From NCBI GenBank assembly GCA_017560095.1, contig JAFYOU010000036.1, forward strand, positions 1-64,000: DNA of 64,000 nucleotides. The letters run 5' to 3'. This DNA comes from Candidatus Gastranaerophilales bacterium (GTDB taxonomy: Bacteria > Cyanobacteriota > Vampirovibrionia > Gastranaerophilales > Gastranaerophilaceae). Position numbers and translations under genes: made by a program. Shown here one piece after another: positions 43,018-51,486 of this stretch. Below the pieces are notes generated by a model. It made no database searches. It had not been told where the DNA came from and worked only from the letters and a program-made list of their open reading frames with translations. Every line of letters begins with the position of its first letter. The stretch's first letter is position 1.

Positions 43018-44015
43018 TAGCACACCTCATATTCTTTATTTGTATCAACTTTGGTTTTTATCGTATTTGAATTATGTTTAAATCCAATTGTTGGTATCAA
43101 CCAAGTTAAGAATGATGCAACAGCAGAACCGATAATCATTGCTTTTCCAAAATGTTTAGTTAAAACATTTCTGTCTGAGCCTTTCCATAATTGAACTGCA
43201 CCATCTTTAAATGCAGTTAAAATTGTTCGTGGAGCTTTTAAATCAATTTTACCAAATGCCTCTTGGGCACCGTATGCAACACCGGTAGCAGCAACAATAT
43301 ATTTTCCAATATTTTCTAATGCAGTAGTTCTTGCTTTAACTTTTCTTATTTTATCACTAGCTGTTTGGTTTGGAGCATGTAATTTATTTTCAAATCCTGC
43401 TTTTTTAACTATTTTGTCATCATGGTAAAAAGCATTATTATGATTTAATTCAGCGTCTTTTGTTAGCAAATCTGAACGATAGAACTGAACAGAATCATAA
43501 ACGCCTGGATATTGTGTTCTTACTAGACCTTTTTCTTGTCCAGGCTCAGGTAATTCGTTAACTTTTTTAGTATAACGCATATCTAAATCTACACCTGTTG
43601 AAGCTTTAATGCCTGCTCTGGCTAGTCTTTGATATGCCCATTTGCCTGCAGCGTATAAAATAACTCCAGCAGCAGCTTGTTTGCCATTAATCTTTGCAAA
43701 TCTTGCATCTGCGTCATTTAATTTTCCATTAATTGCGTTGCTTAACGCTATCAACATTGCGCTTCCAATTAAATTTGGAACCATACCCAATGACAAATAT
43801 TCATAAAAATCGCTATTCTTGGAGCCAGCAAAACCCTTTGGGAAATAAGTAAATACATCATTATATAATTTATGAGCATCCGCCTTAATTCCTGTCATTA
43901 AATTTTGCTTAGGAATATGTGATTCATTTTTGTAATATTTTTCCTTTTTCTCGTCGCCATTAACGACATATCCTACTTTTGGAAGATTTTCAACACTTGG
44001 ACTAATTTGCTGCAT
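43017..44015 (-). CDS. Membrane protein, first gene of the GH13 operon, 332 aa
   Basis: The start at 44015 (MQQISPSVENLPKVG) is preceded by GGGGAAA; a TTG five codons upstream is a weaker choice. Hydrophobic stretches occur near residues 70-90, 108-122, 240-262 and 288-312 (KAMIIGSAVASFLTWLIPTIGF). 'LDMRYTKKVNELPEPGQ' and 'QFYRSDLLTKD' polar segments lie between. It has no enzyme motif and no recognised family. The next gene begins one base inside its stop codon. A TATAAT at 44040-44045 on the minus strand is a good -10 candidate for the whole operon. Confidence 0.68.
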   Translation of the reverse strand: MQQISPSVENLPKVGYVVNGDEKKEKYYKNESHIPKQNLMTGIKADAHKLYNDVFTYFPKGFAGSKNSDFYEYLSLGMVPNLIGSAMLIALSNAINGKLNDADARFAKINGKQAAAGVILYAAGKWAYQRLARAGIKASTGVDLDMRYTKKVNELPEPGQEKGLVRTQYPGVYDSVQFYRSDLLTKDAELNHNNAFYHDDKIVKKAGFENKLHAPNQTASDKIRKVKARTTALENIGKYIVAATGVAYGAQEAFGKIDLKAPRTILTAFKDGAVQLWKGSDRNVLTKHFGKAMIIGSAVASFLTWLIPTIGFKHNSNTIKTKVDTNKEYEVC

Positions 44016-44183
44016 ATTTTCCCCAAACAAATAAACACAATTATATAAACAACACTAAATTAAAAATCTTGCCCATTTAAGAAAATATTCTTAACAATAA
44101 TTAATAACGTATGATATACACCCATTCTGTTTTTCAGGCAATATAACTTATAAGTTTCAACACCATTAATGAATATTTACCTA

Positions 44184-44213
44184 TTGCAAATAATACCTAT
44201 AATTTTGTAAAAT
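44184..44213 (+). promoter_or_regulatory. Promoter of the TPR protein gene, probably leaderless
   Basis: TTGCAA (44184-44189) and TAAAAT (44208-44213) are 18 bases apart, and the ATG at 44220 comes six bases after the -10, so the transcript should start at the codon. No ribosome-binding site is present. Confidence 0.5.
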
Positions 44214-44219
44214 ATTATT

Positions 44220-46547
44220 ATGACTCAAGGCTTTTTTCAATTTAATAATTTCATTATAAATGAAATAAAAAATTTTGCTATATCTTCATATGACTTACTC
44301 TTCATGAGTGGTTCAAAAGGAAATGCCAAAAGCGAAACAATTGAAAAAATAAAGCCTGAGCTCGAGGAAAATAACCTTATTTTTCAACACTTCTGTTTTG
44401 AAAATACTGTAATAGATGATTTTATTTTAAATTTTTATGATGCATTAAGAAATTTTTCAATTACACAAAAATTTACATTTAAAAAATCTGCATCTGATAA
44501 TTTCAAAGAAAAAATAAGTCATTATTTTAAAACAATTAATACTAATAGCATAATTATTGTTGAAAATTTTGAAAAAATAGACACCAACACAGAAATAATT
44601 GATTTTCTTTCACATCTTGCAGGCTATGCAAACGTTAAAATAATAATTATCACAAGAAATGGCGAAAAGAACTTATTCAAATACAAAAATATAAAAACAA
44701 AAACTCTTGAAATAGAAGGAATCGAAAAAGAAGATTTTAAATCGAAGCTTTCAATTCTAACTGAACCAATGAGCTTGGATGTCAAAGAAAAATTTTATGA
44801 AATAACATCAGGACTTGAATTATATCTGAAAATGAGCGTCAAATATTGTACTACAACAAATACAACAATAGCCGACCTAATTAATGAGTTTGAACGAAAA
44901 AACCTAAGCACTTATATACCTTTTGAAGAATTTCTAGTTACAAAATTTGTCTCTTTGGTTCCTTCAATATATAAAAATCTGCTCAAAATCTTAAGTGCAA
45001 TTTCGCACCCTGTTAGCCTAGATTTTTTAAACATATATAAACTTGGAAATATTTCATATATTGAGTATTTAGCTAAAAATTTTTTAGTTAGCAAATTTAA
45101 AAACGAATACTATGTTAAAGACTATTTCAGACAATATATTATTAAATCTTTTTCAATACAAGAAAAAGTAAGTTATTATAAAAATTTAATCGAAATATAC
45201 GAAAATGAACTTACAAAAAGTCCAAAAGATAGACTTGTAAGACTTTCAAGAGAATCTATTAGAAAAGAAATTGAAGATTTTAAAATTAAAATTCCTTCAA
45301 TTAATCAAAATGAAAAAAGCAACAAAATTCCATACCTTGGAATTTCCACAAGTCCTTGGAAAGAAGAAAAAACCATCCAAAGGAAAAAACTTGCCGAAAA
45401 ATTGAACAAAATCAAAGAAAGAAGAAATTTTCTTGCAAGCAAACAAAACGTAATCGAAAAATTCGACAAAGAAAAAATCAAACAAAACAAAGAAGAAAAA
45501 GAAAGAAATAAAAGATTTATTATCGACTTAATTAATTCATCAAGAGATTACGCCAATAATTATCAATTTGACGACGCCCTTATTGAGCTCAAAAGAGCAG
45601 AAGAAATGGATTTTGAAAACGAATTTCAAATAGAAATTTTAATTTTAACAGCAAAAAATAATGAAGCATTAAACAGAACTGCTCTTGCATTTGAGTATTA
45701 CCAAAATGCACTAGAAATAGCAAAAAAACTAAAAGATTCAAGAGTTTGCGAAATTGAATTTTTAATTGGTCTATTAGAAAAAAGCACTTTTAAAATAGAA
45801 GATGCCAAAACAAGATTTAATTCTATCATTAATAATGAAACTAATTCAAAAAACTTTATAGCAAAAGCCTCTATTGAGCTTGGGGAAATCGAAGAGGCAA
45901 ATTCAAACGTAAAAGAGGCTGCCAATTGCTATAAAAAAGCATTAGATATTTCATTAGGCAAAGATAAGGCTCTTGCTTGCAAATGTTATTACAAACTTGG
46001 TGTTTTATATGATGAACACCAAGATTGGGAAAATGCCATTATAAATTATCAAAAAAACTACATAACAAGTTCCGAATCAAAAGATAATAAATATTATTCT
46101 GTTTGTTTGACTAATCTTGCTTTAATATTTTCAGAACAAGGTAAATATAAAGATGCCTCTGAATATTTAAAACTCGCTTTAATTTATGATAGCGAAATAA
46201 ATGATTACGAAAACATGTATTTTTCCCAAAAAGAATTGGCAAAATTATACATCAAGCTTGACGAAATAAGCGCTATTGGATATTATAAACAAGCGCTAAA
46301 TAGCGCCAAAAAATTAAATGATACATTTAAAGAAGCTCTTGTTCATTTTGAAATGGGTGATTTTTATTACGAAAAACAAGAAGACGAAAAAGCACTTGTA
46401 AATTTTCTAAATGCAAAAACAATTTTGAAAAAAGTTAATGATAATGAAAATATTTCAAGAATTGAATCTCGAATCAAAGACATCAAACTAAGATTAGATA
46501 GCATGGCATATAATTTAATTACACAAAAATATGAAAACCAAAATTAA
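44220..46547 (+). CDS. Degenerate P-loop NTPase (STAND-like) with C-terminal TPR repeats
   Basis: This is a 775-residue cytoplasmic protein. The N-terminal 300 residues resemble an AAA/STAND ATPase. LLFMSGSKGNAKSETI has a Walker A form in which the last Gly is Ala (residues 31-38). SIIIVENFEKID is a Walker B-like strand (Glu instead of Asp). VKIIIITRNGEK is a sensor-like strand, and a winged-helix-like region follows. A Lys/Glu-rich helix (about 380-430) leads to TPR-like repeats (about 440-765; for example 'AALIELKRAEEM', 'AFEYYQNALEIAKKL', 'AANCYKKALDISLG'). Walker A and B changes suggest weak or no ATP turnover. It overlaps rsmG by 17 bases. A protein-scaffolding role is likely; the partner is unknown. 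Confidence 0.7.
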   Translation: MTQGFFQFNNFIINEIKNFAISSYDLLFMSGSKGNAKSETIEKIKPELEENNLIFQHFCFENTVIDDFILNFYDALRNFSITQKFTFKKSASDNFKEKISHYFKTINTNSIIIVENFEKIDTNTEIIDFLSHLAGYANVKIIIITRNGEKNLFKYKNIKTKTLEIEGIEKEDFKSKLSILTEPMSLDVKEKFYEITSGLELYLKMSVKYCTTTNTTIADLINEFERKNLSTYIPFEEFLVTKFVSLVPSIYKNLLKILSAISHPVSLDFLNIYKLGNISYIEYLAKNFLVSKFKNEYYVKDYFRQYIIKSFSIQEKVSYYKNLIEIYENELTKSPKDRLVRLSRESIRKEIEDFKIKIPSINQNEKSNKIPYLGISTSPWKEEKTIQRKKLAEKLNKIKERRNFLASKQNVIEKFDKEKIKQNKEEKERNKRFIIDLINSSRDYANNYQFDDALIELKRAEEMDFENEFQIEILILTAKNNEALNRTALAFEYYQNALEIAKKLKDSRVCEIEFLIGLLEKSTFKIEDAKTRFNSIINNETNSKNFIAKASIELGEIEEANSNVKEAANCYKKALDISLGKDKALACKCYYKLGVLYDEHQDWENAIINYQKNYITSSESKDNKYYSVCLTNLALIFSEQGKYKDASEYLKLALIYDSEINDYENMYFSQKELAKLYIKLDEISAIGYYKQALNSAKKLNDTFKEALVHFEMGDFYYEKQEDEKALVNFLNAKTILKKVNDNENISRIESRIKDIKLRLDSMAYNLITQKYENQN

Positions 46548-47157
46548 AATTTTAAATGAAAAACTTAATTTTTTCCCTAGTGGCGAGATAATTGAAAAAT
46601 TAATCTTATGGGAAAAATATTTTGTTGAATATAATTCTCACACAAACCTTATGTCAAAAGGGGATGTTGAAGTTTTATTTGAAAAACATGTTTTTGATTC
46701 ATTATCAATTTTAAAATGGGATAAATTTTTAAATCATAAAAAAATTCTTGATGTGGGTTGCGGTGGTGGATTTCCAAGCGTAATTTTAGCAATTTGTTTT
46801 CCCAAAATCAAAGTTATCGCAAATGATTCTAGAATTAAAAAAATTAACTTTATAAAAGAAATTAAAGAAAAATTATCACTTGATAATTTAGAAATTTGCT
46901 ATTCTCGAATTGAAGATGTTGAACCATTAAATGTTGATTTAATCGTTTCTCGTGCTGTTGGCAAAATGATAGATGTTTATGAATTATCTAAAAAACATTT
47001 ATCAAAAAACGGCGATTTTTTAATTTATAAAGCAAAATTGCTAGATGAAGAAATAACTGATTTTAAGAAAAAATATAAAAAAGCTGATTTTGAAATGATT
47101 CCTTATGAGTTGCCTTTAACTGAAAACTTCACTCGTTCTCTTTTAATTTTAAAATAA
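46531..47157 (+). CDS. rsmG: 16S rRNA (guanine(527)-N7)-methyltransferase RsmG
   Basis: This 208-residue SAM-dependent methyltransferase modifies G527 of 16S rRNA, the change whose loss gives low-level streptomycin resistance. 'YNSHTNLMSKGDVEVLFEKHVFDSL' at the N-terminus is the RsmG family signature, followed by the SAM motif LDVGCGGGFPSVILAI (about 72-87), NDSRIKK and IVSRAVGKM. Length is usual. It overlaps the end of the TPR-protein gene, so the two are probably one transcript. In many bacteria rsmG sits by mnmG near the origin; that context is absent here. Its end overlaps the convergent nuclease gene by 29 bases. Confidence 0.93.
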   Translation: MKTKIKILNEKLNFFPSGEIIEKLILWEKYFVEYNSHTNLMSKGDVEVLFEKHVFDSLSILKWDKFLNHKKILDVGCGGGFPSVILAICFPKIKVIANDSRIKKINFIKEIKEKLSLDNLEICYSRIEDVEPLNVDLIVSRAVGKMIDVYELSKKHLSKNGDFLIYKAKLLDEEITDFKKKYKKADFEMIPYELPLTENFTRSLLILK

Positions 47158-47713
47158 TTGAATCAATGCGATTCTTATATTTTTGAGTTGATTCAAAATC
47201 TATATCGATAAAATCAAGTTTTTCAATTGATAAATAGCGCATTTTAATATTTTCTGTATTAAAAATTTTACTTGCACAATAAAGATAAACTATACTTTGT
47301 AAGTCATCTTGTGGATTTTTGGGCAAATTTAGGGTTTTCCAATCATAAATTATATATTGATTATTTTCTTTATAAACAGCATCGTAGCGCCCTGTTAAAT
47401 AATAATTCCAGCCTTGTAATTCATCTTTAATTAAAAATGGAAATTCTGTATGAATAAAATTGTCTTTTTTATCTTTTAAAATATTTTCAAGATTTTTCCA
47501 TATAGCTTGTTCAGATTCATTTAAATCTTCAATGAGTTTAGATGTATCAAAACCATTAATAAAATAACAAATTAAAGCATGAAATTTTTGCCCTAAAATC
47601 GCACGAGGATCTTTTTTAAATAATGAAAGATTGTGAATGAATTTATCTTTAAATTCATTCAAACTTTTATCTAAAATTTTAAGCGAATGAGCGCTAAATG
47701 TATCTATTTTCAT
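47129..47713 (-). CDS. RecB-like PD-(D/E)XK nuclease, stand-alone
   Basis: This 194-residue protein is a complete RecB-family nuclease domain. It has a GQKFHAL segment (Gly41, His45), Glu90 in 'HTEFPF', RYDAVY with Asp111, IIYDWKT with Asp124 and Lys126 (the D-x-K core), and LQSIVYLY with Gln139 and Tyr143 (the Q-x3-Y motif). No helicase or Fe-S Cys set is attached, unlike AddB. Its ATG overlaps the stop of the large helicase gene by four bases (ATGA), so it probably supplies the nuclease activity of that helicase complex. The 3' end overlaps the convergent rsmG by 29 bases. Confidence 0.8.
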   Translation of the reverse strand: MKIDTFSAHSLKILDKSLNEFKDKFIHNLSLFKKDPRAILGQKFHALICYFINGFDTSKLIEDLNESEQAIWKNLENILKDKKDNFIHTEFPFLIKDELQGWNYYLTGRYDAVYKENNQYIIYDWKTLNLPKNPQDDLQSIVYLYCASKIFNTENIKMRYLSIEKLDFIDIDFESTQKYKNRIDSIILKLKENE

Positions 47714-50700
47714 TGTTTCACTCCCTCAAAAATTTCACTTATTTCTTTTGATTGAATTCGGGCAAAAAATTTATAATTTTTAGCACACGAAATTAATAAT
47801 TTCTTTTTAGCTCTTGTTATTCCAACATAAGCAAGACGATAATTTTCTTCAACAATTTCTGTTTTTAATTCTACTTCGCTTTTTGGTTCTTTTTTTACTT
47901 TTTGAACAAATTTTGAATTTTCTTTCAATTTATATTTTGCAACATCTAAACATAAATTATCTTGCGTCATTTCGGGAATAAATACATAATCAAATTCATC
48001 CCCTTTTGACTTGTGAAGCGTCATTATTTGGACACTAGATTGTTTTTGAACATTGTCATCAGTATTAAAAAATTTAATATTAGAAAAATTGGTTTTATAT
48101 TGCATTTCTCTCAATCGCAAAACCGTATTTTCAAAAGTTTTTTGAGTATTAAAGGTTTTCTGCACTATTGTTGCAACAAGCGGGATATTATCTTTTTGTT
48201 TGAAACGCGAAAAATAAAATTCACCAATTTCATAAACCAAATCATAAATTGAATAATGATTTTTAAATAAAAAATAATTCATATCCCAATAGAATTGTTC
48301 TTCAAAATCATCTTTTAGAAATAGCGGTTCAGTTAATGAATTTGCGTATTTAACCGCACTAAAATCATAATAACCAAATTCAAAAAGTTCACGAGCAATT
48401 TCTTTTACAATTTTAACCTCTAAAGGATTTGCGATAAATTCCATAATTAATAGAGTTATTCTATAAATCGGGTTATTAATTAAACTTTCCGAATTTTTAT
48501 AAGTTTTAATTGAATTATCACTCAATAATTTTGCCCATTTGTTAATTGCAAAATTACTCCTTAAAAGTATAGCTATTGTTGTATTTGGTTCATTTTTAAG
48601 AATTTGTTTTATTTCATTTATTATAGTTGTACTTTCTTCTTGTTCGTTTTCAAATATTGCACTAGTTACAGCATTGCTATCAACAATATTTTTCCCTTCA
48701 ACTGGTTTCATAATAAGACTTGAAAAGGCTTCAATTTTATTTTGTTTAGCATAATCCACAAGCCCATTAGCACAATCTAGTATGCCTGTTGCGCATCTTT
48801 GACACCTATCCATTTCAACATTTGTTGAATTTTTAATAAATTCACGAAATCCTTTAACGTCAGAATTTGAAAAAGTGGAAGTAATTGCCTGATTAATATC
48901 TCCACAACGAATTATATTTTTATATTTTCCACCCAAAAGCGTGATAAGATTTTGTTGCGTATAACTTGAATCTTGCGCTTCATCTTCAATTATAATTTTA
49001 ACTATATCTTGATAATATTCTAAAATGTCTTTATTTTCCCTTAAAAGACGCAGACTCAAAAGCAATAAATCATCATAATCAATTAAATTTTGTTCTTTTA
49101 ATTTATTTTGATAAGCATTAAAAACATTTAAAAATAAGCGATTATCACAAATATAATTTAAATCTTTCGCTAATTCATTTTTATAAGCAGAAATTGCGCT
49201 ATCATATAAATCAGATTTATCAGGTCCAATTCCAAGTGTGTATAAAATTTCATTTAAAATTGCTGAGCGCTTTATTTCGTCGACTATTTCAAAATCATAA
49301 TCTAGCCCAACTCTTGAATGGTTGTTATTGTCTTTAATTATTCTAAGAGCCAATCCGTGAATTGTTGAAATATTAGGCAACTCAGATAAATCAGGATATT
49401 TTGCTTTGATTCTTTCGCGAAAATTACGAGCAGCAGATTCCATAAAAGTTAGAACAAATATGTTTTTAGGTTCAATATTGTCTAAAATTTCACCATTTAA
49501 AATTTTATCTACAAGCAAAAGCATAATAGTGGTTTTTCCAGAACCAGCAGTAGCTGAAACTGACATTAATCCACCTTTATAATTTAATACTGCTTGTTGA
49601 TCGGATCTTGGAATAATTGGATTTTTAGAAGATGAAGCGAGTTCAACTTTCTTTTTAAAATATTTGTCAATTCCTCCAAGATTTTCTTGCCCTAAACTGT
49701 CATATAAGCTTTGATAAAGAGTAACATTTTCACCTAAAAGATAGAGTTTATAAAGAATACGAGCCGTTCTATCTTTAGTTAAATTAATATTATCTTCTAA
49801 TTCAAATGTTTCTTTGTTCCAACTTTTTTGCATTACCCAAGCGTTATATAGAGGGCCTATATCTTGTTTGAGCCAATTTTCACTTGTTGTATCTAATAAA
49901 AATTGGTATTTTGTCTTATAAGAATAATCGATTATTTTTTGAGCAGATGAAACGATAATTGAATTTTCATCCATTTCATCATCTGATAGCGGATTTTCTG
50001 AAATAATTGTATTTTCAAGTTGATTTAATAGTTCATTATTTGAAGCATCGCTAAACACTTCTTCAAAATCATAAATCTGCTTTAAAAGTTGATTAATTTT
50101 AATTATGTCTTTTGAAATTTCTGGGCACAATTGAACGAAATTTGAAACAATTTCCAGTAATTGAATAGATAATTTTTCAAATCTAATGTTTTCATAAATT
50201 TCAACAAGTTTTTTAAAAGCATCAATATCTTTATTTTTTGCCATATCAAAAATGTTGATATTTTTAAAATCACGCTCAAGCTTATATTCTTGAATGATTT
50301 TAATTGCTTCTTTCTTATCCAAATTTAAAAGCTCAATAAAAATCCCTTTTAAAACATATGGTGAAATATCTTGATTGTTTGTGTCGTTTATTATTTTTAA
50401 AAGCTCTAAAATATAGCCGATTAGCTTATTTTGATTTAGCTTTTCATTTTTAGTTAAAAAATTAAAATTAAAACCTGATTTTTCTAACGTTATTTTTAAA
50501 AAATCATCAGAATTTGGGGTAATAATTGCAATTTCGGAAGGTTTTATGCCACTATTAATTAATTTTTTAATTTCAAATAAGACATCATCTATCATTTCAT
50601 TTCTTTTTAAAAATGATTTTGAAGATATATCATCAAGTTCAATTTCTTTATCATTTCTGACATTTTCAAGGATTTTTTTAGCTGAAGACGTCTTATTGTT

Positions 50701-51486
50701 ATCATCAAATGGCGTTAAGGCTTTTATATTTAAAAACTTTTCAAAATCGATATTTATTGCGCCTAAATACCCTAAGCGAGATGAACCAAGTAAATCGTAG
50801 CCTATAAAAAATTCTTTCACCGTTGGTTTAATGTAATTTAAATATGCAAATAGCGCAGGAGTTATTTCATCTCCATCATCTAAAAAAACATATTCAAATT
50901 TGTTGGGCAATTTTTTATATAAAAATTCAAATAAATTTACTTGGCGTACATAATCAAAAGCACGAAGCTCAATTGATTTAAGTTTATATTTATCAAGGGC
51001 TAATTGCGCTTCATTAGAATAACTTTCATCTAAAATTTGAGTTCTACGTTCTATTTCATCTCTAGATAAATTATTAAAATTAATCAAAGAATTTCTTCTA
51101 AAAAGCTGATGAAGCAAGCTTGTTTTTGAGTTATATCCACTAAAATCAACTTCAGAAATTGAATCTTTTAAAATTTTTTGAGATACTTCAAGTCCGCATA
51201 AATTTGGAATAATTTTTCTTTTTCCGTTTTTTATTGAATTTTCAACTATCGCCCAATTTTCAAGAATATAGTTATAAATTAATCCTGAAAAACTATAAAC
51301 TTTAATATTCCCAATTGAGCCTAAAGGAAAACGCTTTTTTAAATTATCAATAAATTCTTTCTTTTTCTTGGAATTTTGCACCAAAACTAAGATATTTTGC
51401 GCATTCACACCACTTTGAAGAAGTTTAAAATATTCATCTTCAAGGATTTTAGTTCTATTTGTAATTGATGGCGCATTAATTAACAT
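47710..51486 (-). CDS. Fused double SF1 helicase: degenerate UvrD-like half plus active UvrD-like half
   Basis: The protein has 1258 residues. The C-terminal half (about 620-1258) is an active UvrD/AddA-like helicase: SATAGSGKTT (Walker A near residue 650), DDLLLLSLRLL, EDEAQDSS (Walker B near 834), IMTLHKSKGDEFDYVFIP (motif V) and YVGITRAKK (motif VI near 1217). The N-terminal half (1-600) has the same order of strands with key residues lost: LINAPSITNRTKI in place of Walker A, YVFLDDGDEITP for Walker B, and a motif IV-like 'EIAIITPNSDDFLKITLEKSGF' segment. AddAB pairs an inactive AddB helicase with an active AddA; here both seem joined. It is directly preceded by priA (TAG then ATG with no gap) and followed by the nuclease gene. 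Confidence 0.8.
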   Translation of the reverse strand: MLINAPSITNRTKILEDEYFKLLQSGVNAQNILVLVQNSKKKKEFIDNLKKRFPLGSIGNIKVYSFSGLIYNYILENWAIVENSIKNGKRKIIPNLCGLEVSQKILKDSISEVDFSGYNSKTSLLHQLFRRNSLINFNNLSRDEIERRTQILDESYSNEAQLALDKYKLKSIELRAFDYVRQVNLFEFLYKKLPNKFEYVFLDDGDEITPALFAYLNYIKPTVKEFFIGYDLLGSSRLGYLGAINIDFEKFLNIKALTPFDDNNKTSSAKKILENVRNDKEIELDDISSKSFLKRNEMIDDVLFEIKKLINSGIKPSEIAIITPNSDDFLKITLEKSGFNFNFLTKNEKLNQNKLIGYILELLKIINDTNNQDISPYVLKGIFIELLNLDKKEAIKIIQEYKLERDFKNINIFDMAKNKDIDAFKKLVEIYENIRFEKLSIQLLEIVSNFVQLCPEISKDIIKINQLLKQIYDFEEVFSDASNNELLNQLENTIISENPLSDDEMDENSIIVSSAQKIIDYSYKTKYQFLLDTTSENWLKQDIGPLYNAWVMQKSWNKETFELEDNINLTKDRTARILYKLYLLGENVTLYQSLYDSLGQENLGGIDKYFKKKVELASSSKNPIIPRSDQQAVLNYKGGLMSVSATAGSGKTTIMLLLVDKILNGEILDNIEPKNIFVLTFMESAARNFRERIKAKYPDLSELPNISTIHGLALRIIKDNNNHSRVGLDYDFEIVDEIKRSAILNEILYTLGIGPDKSDLYDSAISAYKNELAKDLNYICDNRLFLNVFNAYQNKLKEQNLIDYDDLLLLSLRLLRENKDILEYYQDIVKIIIEDEAQDSSYTQQNLITLLGGKYKNIIRCGDINQAITSTFSNSDVKGFREFIKNSTNVEMDRCQRCATGILDCANGLVDYAKQNKIEAFSSLIMKPVEGKNIVDSNAVTSAIFENEQEESTTIINEIKQILKNEPNTTIAILLRSNFAINKWAKLLSDNSIKTYKNSESLINNPIYRITLLIMEFIANPLEVKIVKEIARELFEFGYYDFSAVKYANSLTEPLFLKDDFEEQFYWDMNYFLFKNHYSIYDLVYEIGEFYFSRFKQKDNIPLVATIVQKTFNTQKTFENTVLRLREMQYKTNFSNIKFFNTDDNVQKQSSVQIMTLHKSKGDEFDYVFIPEMTQDNLCLDVAKYKLKENSKFVQKVKKEPKSEVELKTEIVEENYRLAYVGITRAKKKLLISCAKNYKFFARIQSKEISEIFEGVKQ

